Source: Pascua guehoae
Lineage: Eukaryota > Basidiomycota > Tremellomycetes > Trichosporonales > Trichosporonaceae
DNA: 64,000 nt
Direction of reading: 5' to 3'
Assembly (NCBI GenBank): GCA_001600415.1
Contig: BCJX01000010.1
Span: 764,961 to 828,960 of the forward strand
Below are positions 1 through 9,722 of the stretch, in pieces; position 1 is the stretch's first letter; the number at the start of each line of letters is the position of its first letter. The notes under the pieces are model-generated. The model searched no databases. It was not told the DNA's origin and saw only the letters and a list, made by a program, of their open reading frames with translations. Position numbers and translations under genes: made by a program.

Positions 1-1342
1 CCCCGTTCGCTCTACGTGCGTATGAGATGGGGCACAGTGGTGTGGTGGCACACTACCTACCTACCTACCTGCATAGGTACACGGAACTTTGGCTGACCTC
101 TATCACAGGTCGACCTTGAGCCCAATGTCATCGACGAGGTCCGCACCGGCACCTACCGCAGCCTCTTCCACCCCGAGACCATGATCACCGGCAAGGAGGA
201 CGCTGCCAACAACTGTATGTGGCCCCGTCGCATCTGTATCGTGCGCTAATATGCCTAGACGCCCGTGGTCACTACACCATTGGCAAGGAGCTTGTCGACA
301 CTGTCCTTGAGCAGGTCCGTCGTCTTGCCGACAACTGCTCGGGTCTCCAGGGCTTCTTCGTCTTCCACTCGTTCGGTGGTGGTACCGGTTCCGGTTTCGG
401 TGCGCTCCTCCTTGAGCGTCTCTCCACCGACTACGGCAAGAAGTCCAAGCTCGAGTTCTCGGTCTACCCCGCCCCCAAGATGTCGACCTCTGTTGTCGAG
501 CCCTACAACTCGGTCCTTACTACCCACACCACCCTTGAGCACTCTGACTGCTCGTTCATGGTCGACAACGAGGCGTAGGTTATTTACACTTGTTCACAAT
601 ACTAACACGCAGCATCTACGACATCTGCCGCCGCAACCTCAACATTGCTTCGCCTTCGTTCACCAACCTGAACCGTCTTATTGCTCAGGTCGTTTCGTCT
701 ATTACTGCCTCGCTCCGCTTTGACGGCTCGCTCAACGTTGACCTGAACGAGTTCCAGACCAACCTTGTCCCCTTCCCCCGTATCCACTTCCCTCTCGCTA
801 CCTACGCCCCCGTCATCTCGGCGGAGAAGGCCTTCCACGAGTCCAACTCGGTTGCCGAGATGACCATCTCGTGCTTCGAGAGCAACAACCAGATGGTCAA
901 GTGCGACCCCCGCCAGGGCAAGTACATGGCCTGCTGCCTGCTCTACCGCGGCGACGTTGTCCCCAAGGACGTCAACGCGGCCGTTGCCAACGTCCGCACC
1001 AAGCGCACCATCCAGTTCGTCGACTGGTGCCCTACCGGCTTCAAGCTCGGTATCTGCAACGAGCCCCCCGCACTCGTCCCCGGCGGTGACCTTGCCAAGG
1101 TCTCGCGCTCCCTCTGCATGCTCTCCAACACAACCGCCATTGCCACCGCCTGGGCCCGACTCGACAACAAGTTCGACCTGCTCTACTCTAAGCGTGCCTT
1201 CGTCCACTGGTACGTCGGTGAGGGTATGGAGGAGGGCGAGTTCTCCGAGGCCCGCGAGGACCTTGCCGCGCTCGAGAAGGACTACGAGGAGGTTGGCATC
1301 GACTCGGTCGACGCCGAGGAGGAGGAGGAGGGCGAGTACTAG
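1..1342 (+). CDS. TUB1: alpha-tubulin, 5' truncated by window edge
   Basis: Alpha subunit of the microtubule heterodimer. Exons 1-15, 109-214, 259-574 and 613-1342 join in phase (388 codons plus stop). The first visible residues PRSLYVDLEPN correspond to about residue 63 of the ~450-residue family, so the N-terminus lies outside the window. The tubulin signature GGGTGSG falls in the third exon. The loop with DLNEF carries the family's glutamate that triggers GTP hydrolysis on the beta partner. The protein ends in an acidic tail, EEEEEGEY, with a C-terminal tyrosine as in tyrosinatable alpha-tubulins. The two introns at 215-258 and 575-612 are short and end in a close branch point (CTAAC before CGCAG). 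Intron 16-108 contains a small CTAC/CTACC repeat. Identification is essentially certain; only one alpha-tubulin gene is visible, so whether a second copy exists elsewhere is unknown. Confidence 0.98.
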
Positions 1343-2458
1343 AAACACCCCGACGTAGGGTAACGATTCGTACTTGATCAACTTCGTCGTTTTTGTTATT
1401 AAGACCCGTGACCGACCTATTATGCTACCCCTGGTTGACGCGGTTGCGCTGCGGGTGTGTGGGTTGTGGGCGAGGGTAACGAGGGTGCGGAGTGTATGGG
1501 TGGGTGTACTAATGTGGGTGCGACAAACGCCGCGAATGAGGTGTCAGCCTGTGAAGGCCTGCGTGTGGGAGCCAAACATGGCGTGCTCGTCCTGGCCGTG
1601 CTGGTCGTTGAACACCAGGGGTACGTGGTGAGGAAGTGGGTCAGCGCACCGTCTGAAACGCGAGCTTGACCAGGGTGCCGCACGCGCCTTGGTACCAAAC
1701 TGACCCGATCTTACCCAGCGGGTGCGAGCGGGCTGCACGTCCCGACGGCCTCATACACCCGCCACCTCACGCGCTGTTGCGGGCCAGACAGCCCATTTGG
1801 CAGGAACGCCTGCCTATCCAGCAAGCACAGTCGTGCGACCGTGCATGTCCCGGGCCAAACCTACGACAAGCCCAATTTGGATGTGGCATGGGCCAGCCGC
1901 CTTTGTCTGCGGGGCCAAACAGATCTCCAAGCGGCCCGGGGCCTGCCTTGCCATCAGCCCAACTGGTCCGTTCCGCAGCATATCGCCATTCACTGTATTC
2001 GTAAGCCTCCATCTCAAGAATCAGGAGCAACATTAACAGCTTAGCAGACAAGGACGCAGCAGCGGCGGCCTGCCTGCCACACCGCCACGATCCGGACAAC
2101 GCCATGCCGTCACCGACCTGGGCGGATGCGGCGCTTGTCCCGAAACCTCCACCACGGTGGTCCTCTTGCCTGGCTGCTTTCCACAGTGCAGCGTCTGTTA
2201 CCCACTGTCCAGAGGGTGTCAGCTACTGCACCTTGGTGCTCCGATGTATACATAAGGACTCGTCTGGAGAGTCGCGGATCGCCCCCTCTCGTCTTCTTCT
2301 AGCTCTTCACCCTCCCTTGACCCCCCGTTACAACGGAACCCCGCCGTCCAGCCCGCTCACAACACCTCAAGCCTCGACAAAGTACCTCCCCACCCCCAGC
2401 CTCCCCAAACACTCACAACATCCCACATCCACAATCCCGGCACACCCCGCCCACCCCA
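1343..2458. other. intergenic, tubulin 3' region and nitrilase upstream region
   Basis: No supportable gene. Open frames here are short and compositionally shadow-like. A TATA-like stretch TATACATAAG sits at about 2247-2256, roughly 200 bases before the probable nitrilase start. A C- and CA-rich leader follows from about 2280. Confidence 0.6.
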
Positions 2459-4711
2459 ATGTCCACCCCACCCACCCCCCCCCCCCCCCGCCCCGCCCCT
2501 CCCGCCACACACGGGCAGCGTCCGCGTCGCCGCCGTCCAAGCGGCCCCCTACGCGTTTGACCAGTTCAAATCCCTCCACAAGCTCCGCTCGCTCGTGTTC
2601 GCCGCGCGCGAGAATGGCGCAGACCTCGTCGTCCTCCCAGAGGCGTTTTTGAGCGCGTACCCCCGCCACCTCGATTTTCGCGTCGGGTCCCGCTCCGAGG
2701 AGAACCGCGAGTGGTATGCGAGGTATGTCAAGGTGAGTCATGGGCGGTTGGGGGCGAGGGATGAGGTGGGTGTCCGTGTCGTGTTGCGGGTCTGGGTTTG
2801 GTCGGGTGGGGTGTTGGGTTTGTGGCTCCTGGTTGGGGATGGCTGCTGGTAGGGGTCTGGTGATCATGATCTGATTGCTGTGCCCTGCCTCTTTACTTGC
2901 CTCTCCCCCTTCTTCTCTTCCTATGGTCCGTACTCTTACCCGTCCCTCCACCCTTTCCACTTTCCTCTTTCATTTGCCTTCGCCCCTCTTCGTAGCTTCG
3001 CTCCGTCGTGTCCCCGACTGTAGTTCTTTGTCTCTCCCTGGCCCCAATTATACCTCTCGTCTTACCTCACTCCCCTCTACTCCCTCTCCCTCTACCCCTG
3101 TACCCGGCCGCCCCCCTCCCCGCGGTGCCTTCTCTTGTTCGTACCACCGCTCTCAAGACACACACTCCATCCCCATTCACCTCCCACTTCCCTAATTATT
3201 ACCTCTCCCCCCTCCTGCTCGTCGTTCCCGCCCGCCGGCTCGCAACATTGCCTCGAGCCCCTCACTTACCATCCCAGTCCTCGGTCAAAATCCCCCCGGG
3301 CGCCGAAGGCCACGACTACCTCGCAACCAGCCCCGAGCAAGCCCCAGGCCAAGACTACTGGGCGTTTCAACAACTCTCCCAAATCGCCCGCAAGTATACG
3401 CTCTACCTCTCGGTCGGCGTTGTAGAGTGCTCAAACGTCGGCAGCACGCTGTGGTGCACCAACCTGTTGTTTGGGCCCAACGGCGTGCTCCTGTCCAAAC
3501 ACCGCAAACTCCAGCCGACGGCGGCAGAGCGCGTCGTCTGGTCGCAGGGCGAGGCGACAAACCCCACTGGGCTCAAGCGCGAACGCGATGGCGAGCCGGG
3601 GGCAAGGCAGGGGACGGATAATATGCCCGTCGTGCACAGTCCGGTAGGCAAGATTGGCGGCCTGATTTGTTGGGAGAGTGAGTTTACGTGTCGTAGGACT
3701 CAAACAACGTCTTCTGCAGCCCTCGGCTCTCCCCTCTTCCGCCCCGCTGACCTTCAGACTTTATGCCACTCGCGCGCTACGTGCTCTACAAGAAGGGTGT
3801 TGAGATGTGAGTCCGTGCTCTAGTGGTATCGTCTTCCCCGCCACCACTCATGCAACATTCCATTCTCTACCTGCGAACCATGCTCCTCGATCTCCAGGTG
3901 TACCTTCAAAGAATGACTAACCCATTCAACAAAGAATCATCCTCTCCTGCACTTCCCCCTTGCCTCCTTTCTCCTCCTTACACCCCGCTGACACCCACCA
4001 GCTACCTCGCGCCCACCGCCGACGGCCGCCAAACCTGGCTCCCCGTAATGCAACACATTGCGCAAGAAGGCCGTTGCTTTGTCATCACCGCCAACCAGTA
4101 CCACGCATCGACTGATTTTCCCATCGACTACCCGCCCAACGTACGTGCCGCTTCGGGCCATGTGCTTCCCGGGTCGGCAGGCGCGTCCGCAATGGGAAAC
4201 GCCTCGACGGCGACGAGTACACCCCCGTCCGAGACCAAGACGACACACCACGGCGGTGACATGAACATTCCCATTGCGTGGAGCCGCGGCGGGAGCGCGA
4301 TTATTGGGCCGTTGGGCGATGTGCTGGCGGGGCCGTTGTGGGACAAGGAGGGGATCATTTATGCCGACGTGAGTGGGTTGTGGGTTGGGGAAAGTGGTGG
4401 TGGGGAGTGGCTGTGCTGTGGGGATCGAATCGGCGTGGTCCTGTGTCGAGGGTGAATGAGGCGAAAAGAGCGGGCTTGACAGCTCGAGACAATAACAGCG
4501 ACGGATGTACGACGAGGCAGGCCATCATCAACTGCGGCTCATGGCCCACCAGACCACACTGCTACCAAACTCCAATCTCTATCACTTTGTTGAGACTCCC
4601 CGCTGACCCCAGATCGACCTCGGTGATCTCCTCGGCGCAAAGCTCGACTTTGACCCGATCGGGCACTACTCCAGAGAGGAGCTACTGATGGACCTGCTCA
4701 ACCACGCGTGA
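2459..4711 (+). CDS. nitrilase (carbon-nitrogen hydrolase superfamily)
   Basis: Hydrolyses nitriles to carboxylic acid plus ammonia; substrate not predictable. Exons: start to 2732, 3278-3677, 3758-3806, 4002-4368, 4613-4711, all in phase. The Glu-Lys-Cys triad is visible: VVLPEAF in exon 1, HRKLQPT in exon 2, GLICWEN across exons 2/3. The C-terminus, [10 protein letters not shown], is typical of nitrilase branch proteins. The sequence around the conserved glycine-rich end of exon 4 has an extra Ser/Thr-rich insertion of about 30 residues. Start problem: the coding frame opens at 2520 with [10 protein letters not shown], but no in-frame ATG precedes it before the stop at 2253. The ATG at 2459 is out of frame by one base across a 15-C run (2475-2489). 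Either the run is miscounted, or an unrecognised short 5' exon exists. The first intron (2733-3277) is unusually long. Confidence 0.88.
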
Positions 4712-5556
4712 TTGGGCGGTGGAGACCTCGGCCGCTGTAGGCCGCGACGGTCGAACACGAGAGAAACGCTCCAGAGCGCGAGAGTCGAGCGGGTAAGGAT
4801 AACAGTGGTCAAGAATCCACAGCGTGAGGATCAAAAACATAAGGATTAAGAACACGAGAATGAGGTGGTCGTGATCAACGGAGGGAAGAAAGTGGCATGA
4901 GGTCGGTTGGTTGTGGGATATCGGTTCCCAGTGAAACACAATGGGAGCACAGGTCGAACGAAGGTGAAATCTTTGCTCGGAGTGGCGTGGATCTGTACAG
5001 TCGCTGTAGGTCGGTCGGATGTACTGTTATTGTAGTGGCTGGGGGACTGGATTAAAGCCTTGATGAGTGCCATCAGGTCTGCCGACGTAGTCTTTGTCGT
5101 CGTATTTGTCAGTGGTTGTCCTTGTCGTCTCATTTGTGGTCCCCGGTGTCGTATTTAATGCAGTATTCGTTACGCCGTCCTCCGGAAACTCTGGTTGTCA
5201 CAGTCTATCCCATGACGCTAGTCTACAGCTGTGGGCGTCATCTACTCGCCAACTGTGCGGAGAAAGCAAAACAGCCCCCAGCGACAGTTTCAAGAAGTAA
5301 AATCCAACTACCTACCGGGCGAGGAGCCTGAGTAGTGGCTGTACACCGCAAGAGTATGCAGAATAAACAAGGGTCGCACAGGTTGAGGCGTCATAATATG
5401 GCATGTCTCCGTCTGACAGTGACAAGATATGTACGAACTGAAGCTCCAATGCTTCCCCATACACGCTGCAGGTCTCGTGGCTGCCAGGTCCCGCAGGCCG
5501 TGCAGGCATGTGTTTGTTATGTTGGACCCAACTGCTGTCGCAACAAGTGCCTCCGT
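4712..5556. other. intergenic, no gene seen
   Basis: AT-richer than the flanking genes. It holds no open frame with protein-like composition and no intact tRNA. I see nothing beyond the probable 3' end of the nitrilase transcript. Confidence 0.5.
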
Positions 5557-5584
5557 CTCAGCGGTAGAGCATCAGATTGCAACT
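5557..5584 (+). pseudogene. tRNA-Cys-like 5' fragment (copy 1)
   Basis: CTCAGCGGTAGAGC followed by ATCAGATTGCAACT is the D-arm (box A) and anticodon loop (TTGCAAC, GCA anticodon) of a cysteine tRNA. No matching anticodon 3' stem, T-arm or acceptor can be found downstream, and the bases before it do not form an acceptor arm. The same 26-base core recurs at 6029. Read as a decayed or partial tRNA. Confidence 0.5.
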
Positions 5585-6017
5585 GGCGAGTGCCATCTGC
5601 GGTAAGATCTGCGGCATTACTATACTGACGCACCGACCTCCCCACGCCCAAGTCAAAGTGGCATGTGGTAGTTTCACTTTCTTGTTACCTTGTTCGAAGT
5701 ATGAGTTAAAGAGTCCACGGCGGCCGTTTCGCCAGTCCATGCCTGACAATCCCCATGCCCTTTGGTTTAGGGAACGCATGGGTGGGATGCAGGTGATGTG
5801 GGCGCCAAGTTGGTATGGTAAAGTTCTTGCGTAGCTTTCATCCCTCACCCCGTTCTCCTCACATCTTCCTCCTCATAGATTAAATCACCAGATGCATGAC
5901 AGTCCAAATCTGAACCAGCTCCCTGTTTCCAGGCATCTTCCAAGTTGGATTTGGTTTCACATCCGGAGTTGGTGCTGTGGTGGTCGCATTCGCAGAGCCG
6001 CAGAGCCATTATCGTAA

Positions 6018-6099
6018 GTGGCTCTAGCTCAGCGGTAGAGCATCAGATTGCAACTTGACGAGTCCCACACGGTTTTACCCTTCGACTCGCGAGAGGCAC
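6018..6099 (+). pseudogene. tRNA-Cys-like relic (copy 2), nearly full length
   Basis: The acceptor GTGGCTC (6018-6024) pairs with GAGGCAC (6093-6099) at 6 of 7 positions. The D-arm TAGCTCAGCGGTAGAGC is perfect, the anticodon loop is TTGCAAC (GCA), and a canonical T-loop TTCGACT occurs at 6081. However, neither the anticodon stem nor the T-stem pairs, and about 11 extra bases lie between anticodon and T-arm. An intron does not fully repair the anticodon stem. A degenerate tRNA-Cys is the simplest reading. Confidence 0.5.
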
Positions 6100-6230
6100 T
6101 GTTCTTTTGCATCCCCGTCCAAAGGACATGCGAGGACGAGGGTCGTGGCGCAACAGCACCAGCCGCATGACCGTGACCGTGACCAAGCAAGGCGAGCCGC
6201 GACACACCAACCCCAAAGCCGACCCGGCAA

Positions 6231-6917
6231 TCATCCATGCCCACTAACGACAACGACCGCCCCCTCATCGTCGCCCGGCACCTCAAACGCGTCCCAATAC
6301 CTGCGCACCGTCTCGTCCTCGAGCCAAAAATCGTCCCCATGCCGCCCCCTCCGCCTCCGCATCCGCTCCACCCCCACCTCCATGGGTGTCCGCACATAGA
6401 CGGTCGTGGGCACCACGCCCTCCCTCGCGAGTAGGCGGCGGTACTTGTCGCGAATACCGCGGTTCCAAAAACTATAGTCGAGCACCACATCGGTGCCCGC
6501 GCGGACGAGGGCGACGAGGCGCGCGTCGAGCTCGCGCACAATCGCCGCACCCACGGCGTCGGGCAGGGGCTGGATCCGGTGGCCTTGCGCCCAGGCCGTG
6601 TCGTCGATCGAGAGGCGCGTGTAGCCCTCGGACGCGAGGCGGTGCGCGTACGTCGACTTGCCAGAGCCGGGTGGGGCGCACATGAAGATTACGCGGGGGT
6701 GTGGCGTGGGTGTGGGGTTGGGATGCGGGGTGGGTGTGGGCTGCGTTGGGTGCGGCTCCGGCTCAGACTCTATCGTATGCAGTGCCGGTTGTGACCCCTC
6801 TTGTACGTCCCCAAACGACGTCGCTGTTCCTGTCTGCGAGCCCGTGGCCGTGCGCTCTCCGTGCGACCCCGTTTGCTCCGTCTGCTCCGTCCGAGACTCC
6901 AGCGACCTGGACGTCAT
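6231..6917 (-). CDS. P-loop kinase-like ATPase (AAA_33 / predicted-kinase type)
   Basis: Single-exon gene of 228 codons from the only in-frame ATG (6915-6917); the frame stays open upstream to about 7151 without another ATG. Residues 1-75 are low-complexity, Ser/Thr/Glu-rich, ending in a TP/HP repeat. A compact nucleotide-kinase fold follows: RVIFMCAPPGSGKST (Walker A at about residues 84-89), then SIDDTAW, then VVLDYSFWNRGIRDKYRRL with the Asp and Arg positions typical of the COG0645/AAA_33 predicted kinases. A basic helix RMRRRRGR lies near the end. The family is common in bacteria; related folds phosphorylate small molecules, antibiotics or RNA ends, so the substrate cannot be named. Lack of introns in an intron-dense region and the bacterial-type domain suggest horizontal acquisition, but this is inference. 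Confidence 0.75.
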   Translation of the reverse strand: MTSRSLESRTEQTEQTGSHGERTATGSQTGTATSFGDVQEGSQPALHTIESEPEPHPTQPTPTPHPNPTPTPHPRVIFMCAPPGSGKSTYAHRLASEGYTRLSIDDTAWAQGHRIQPLPDAVGAAIVRELDARLVALVRAGTDVVLDYSFWNRGIRDKYRRLLAREGVVPTTVYVRTPMEVGVERMRRRRGRHGDDFWLEDETVRRYWDAFEVPGDDEGAVVVVSGHG

Positions 6918-7364
6918 CCCCGTCTGTGAGGTGCGGTGACGGCCTTGAGAAATGGGTACAACTGCAGAAACAAGAGTCGAGTCGAGAGCGCGACAACAAC
7001 ATGCCACATGGACTCGTGCGGCACTCGATGACTCGTGACTTATCGTACGCGTCGGTGCGGGGTCGCGGGACCAGATTGTGGTGACCTCGCCATTGGTTTC
7101 GGACTTGTCCGAGATTCGTGGCACTTGACGGATGAGCAGACGAGCCAGCAAAAGATCAACATGTGGAGAGTGTTAGTCTTGAGGCAGAGTCTTGAGGCAG
7201 TACCCAATACACCGCTGCATCGCACACCAAGCAACGATAAAGAGGAAATGGAACGCCGCCACATCTTACCCAGCGCCACAGTATTGGTGGAAGATGCAAT
7301 TGGCAGTGTGTTTGGAGCGACGAGAGGGCCGGTGCCGTCCCCAAGGACCCCTTAGTCACACCAA

Positions 7365-7453
7365 GGCAAGATGGCCGAGTGGTCTAAGGCGCTGTGTTCA
7401 GGTGTACCAACCGTCGCAGTCTTCGGGCGTGGGTTCAAATCCCACTCTTGTCA
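7365..7453 (+). tRNA. tRNA-Leu(CAG) with 11-nt intron
   Basis: Acceptor GGCAAGA pairs with TCTTGTC (7446-7452), discriminator A7453. The anticodon stem CTGTG/CGCAG pairs fully once an intron at 7403-7413 is removed directly after position 37. Anticodon CAG is at 7399-7401, followed by G37. There is a variable arm of class II length and a T-arm GTGGG/TTCAAAT/CCCAC. CTG is therefore decoded as leucine, with no sign of CUG reassignment. Confidence 0.95.
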
Positions 7454-8242
7454 ATGGATGATTCATTTCCTCGCAACCCTTCCTTTTGGAAGGCGACGAG
7501 GGTGGTGGAGGGTTGAGGTTGAGGGTGAGGCTGGGGTGACTTTGGAGTGGGTGCTGGTGGACGGTGTGCGTGCCACATGTGTGCAGAGTAATGAGGGTGC
7601 GTGTTGCCTGCGTGTACTGTACTTCACATGCACCTGGTCAAAGTTTGATCTGGAAGGGAACATGCAACATTTACGATGCGCATGAAGTGGGGGCGCGTAA
7701 CGTACGGATTACGGGCTGGACGGATCTGGTCCATGGGGACGGCAATGGTCAATGCCTGGCTAATGGCCATGTCTAAGCTGAAGCTTGGCCGAGTGCCATC
7801 AACATGGGATTCAATTGATCTAGCCTGTGCGTCTGCCCATCGTCCCCTTTCGCTCAAAGTCGTTTATGTGGATGTGGCAGGGACAACCATCCTGATTTAT
7901 GATTTTGCCAACTACGCCCATACCCGTATTTCATTGTTGCAGTTAGACGGTATTTCTAATCCTACCGAACGAGCGTGCAGGAGACTCCAAACCCACAGAA
8001 AGAGGCACTGGAGCCCCGCCAGTGGCTGTTGGTGTGCTGAATGGTGCAGAATGGGACATTGGGACAAGTGTCGCGTAATTAACCTAGCCCGGAAATGCTG
8101 GTGCTCCCTTGCCTCTGACACCAGGATGGATCCAAGGGGTTGTAAACACAATTGCTGACCGACCATAGCGTGCAAGAGCTCGCCCATGTGTTTGGCCTCC
8201 TCCCCTCGGCGCTCCATGCCCACCGAGCAGCCCCCAACATTG
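7454..8242. other. spacer between tRNA-Leu and tRNA-Asp
   Basis: No coding region that I can support. A single unrelated-looking 160-codon open frame (7676-8158) has no recognisable motifs and no splice context. Confidence 0.4.
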
Positions 8243-8324
8243 TCTCTGTTCGTATATCGGTTTAGTATGCTCGCTTGTCACTGTGTGCTCGCGGGAGAGC
8301 GGAGTTCGACTCTCCGACAGAGAG
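8243..8324 (+). tRNA. tRNA-Asp(GTC) with 9-nt intron
   Basis: Acceptor TCTCTGT pairs with ACAGAGA (8317-8323), discriminator G8324. The anticodon loop is TTGTCAC with GTC at 8277-8279. The anticodon stem CTCGC/GCGGG (one G-U) forms after removing the intron 8281-8289. T-arm CGGAG/TTCGACT/CTCCG is perfect. Confidence 0.93.
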
Positions 8325-8530
8325 AAGGGTTGGAGCTGGTCATCGGCAGCATCTGTTTTTCGTTCTAGAAACTAGAGAATAGTGCAACTGAAGAGCGGAG
8401 ATACGTATTTGTACGATTAGAAGGTCGGGCGCCGCGCCCCGCCCCCGGGAGGGGAAGTGGGGGGGGCGGATTGTTTGTGCGATGGAGGGCTATGCTGCAG
8501 GACAGTCACTACTGTGTTATAACAATCTTT

Positions 8531-8606
8531 GGTTGCACGGCCGAGTGCCGCAAACACCAGCCGCCGAGGCCCCCTCCCGTAGCTTGAATCCCCGAGCGCA
8601 GCCGCA
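8531..8606 (+). pseudogene. possible tRNA relic (class II-like)
   Basis: GGTTGC...GCAGCC ends can pair, a box A-like GGCCGAGTG follows, and a T-loop-like CTTGAAT precedes the 3' end. The D, anticodon and T stems do not form. Weak; it could be chance. Confidence 0.25.
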
Positions 8607-8631
8607 AAGGCAGGACTGACGATAACATCGG

Positions 8632-8713
8632 GTTCATATAGTATAGTGGTGAGTACGCAACATTGTGGTTAGCAACCTCTGTTGAGACCGCTGTTCGATT
8701 CAGCGTATGGACA
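8632..8713 (+). tRNA. tRNA-His(GTG) with 10-nt intron
   Basis: Acceptor GTTCATA pairs with TATGGAC (8706-8712), A73 at 8713. Anticodon GTG is at 8665-8667 in loop TTGTGGC. The stem CAACA/TGTTG closes after removing the intron 8669-8678. T-arm CGCTG/TTCGATT/CAGCG is perfect. A G is encoded immediately 5' (8631) at the G-1 position. Confidence 0.93.
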
Positions 8714-9722
8714 CGTGGCCCTGGGCCCATTGCTTTTTACCCAACAGACCGTGGCTTCTCCATGAGCCCTCGTGCGGTTGAACGCTGTGGCCAAGCGGTC
8801 ATCGGCAGTGATCAGCTCAGCAGCGCTCAAGACTGCCCGGTTCAGGTTCGGTCGGTATGATACACGTACATCCCCGACCAGTTTCGGTTTTTGTTTTCCG
8901 GTGCAGAGAAGCACGGACGGCGATGCCTGGCAGGCTCCACGAGGTCCCACGGTGCCCAGCTGTGCTGCAATCTCGTCCAGACGGCTGTTGTTGGGGACAT
9001 CTGTCCGGAGGTTGAAACAGAAGTGCGTTCAGGACAGGCACAAGGCGAGTCCAAAGTCTGTCCATGTCATGGCTCCACTTTGACTTTAGATGCGCTCCGT
9101 CCAACAGCCACAGTGATGGCGCGTTGGCTTCTTGAGCGCCGTCCTCCTACCCACAATTTCACATCTTGGCCTGGCAACCCTCAGGTGTGAAAGCTGCACT
9201 GTGCCCATTGCCAACCGAGGCGGGCAATGAGCCTCGACTGATGGCTGAGATGTCTACCTCACCGTCTGTCTCATGATCTACCTGCCTGTTGCCGAGTTCA
9301 GGCTCCAGCACGGTGGGCAGCCTCGAGAGAATCGGCTATTCATGCTCTACAGTGCCTACGACGTGCACACTCTACAGAAATCGGAAGGCCGCACCGTCGG
9401 CAACCTCGGGCGGCCCTGACGAGCGACGGGTGAGGGAACGGTCTGAAGAACGGTATCCGGAAGGAAGCTTTGGATGGAAGGCAGGTGGCCGTCTGGAGCC
9501 TCAGTGGTAGTGCTATTGTACACAGAATGATAGGCTTACAGGCTCAGTGGCTGGTTTGAATGGTATCGATTGTCGCAAGCATGGGCGCACAGCATGATGC
9601 AACGTTTTGCCAAATGAATCCGTTCCGATTACATGGAGCGCCGCAAGGCGGGCCGTCCGGTCGTCTCTCAACGAGCAACGTTAAAGCCCACACCTGAAGT
9701 CGCAAGCGCGACACTGTTGGGC
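8714..9722. other. intergenic, no gene seen
   Basis: A box B-like string near 8831 (GGTTCAGGTTC) lies behind a D-arm-like GTGGCCAAGCGGTC, but no tRNA cloverleaf forms. No protein-like open frame. Confidence 0.4.

Noticed and set aside
265..723. Overlapping Ser/Arg-rich frames within alpha-tubulin, SMC1, hexokinase and kinase exons on both strands
   Set aside because: Shadow frames of high-GC coding exons with biased third positions. No independent start, motif or splice evidence.
8771..8860. tRNA-like string with GGCCAAGCGGTC and GGTTCAGGTTC
   Set aside because: No acceptor, anticodon or T stem can be formed; no usable anticodon.
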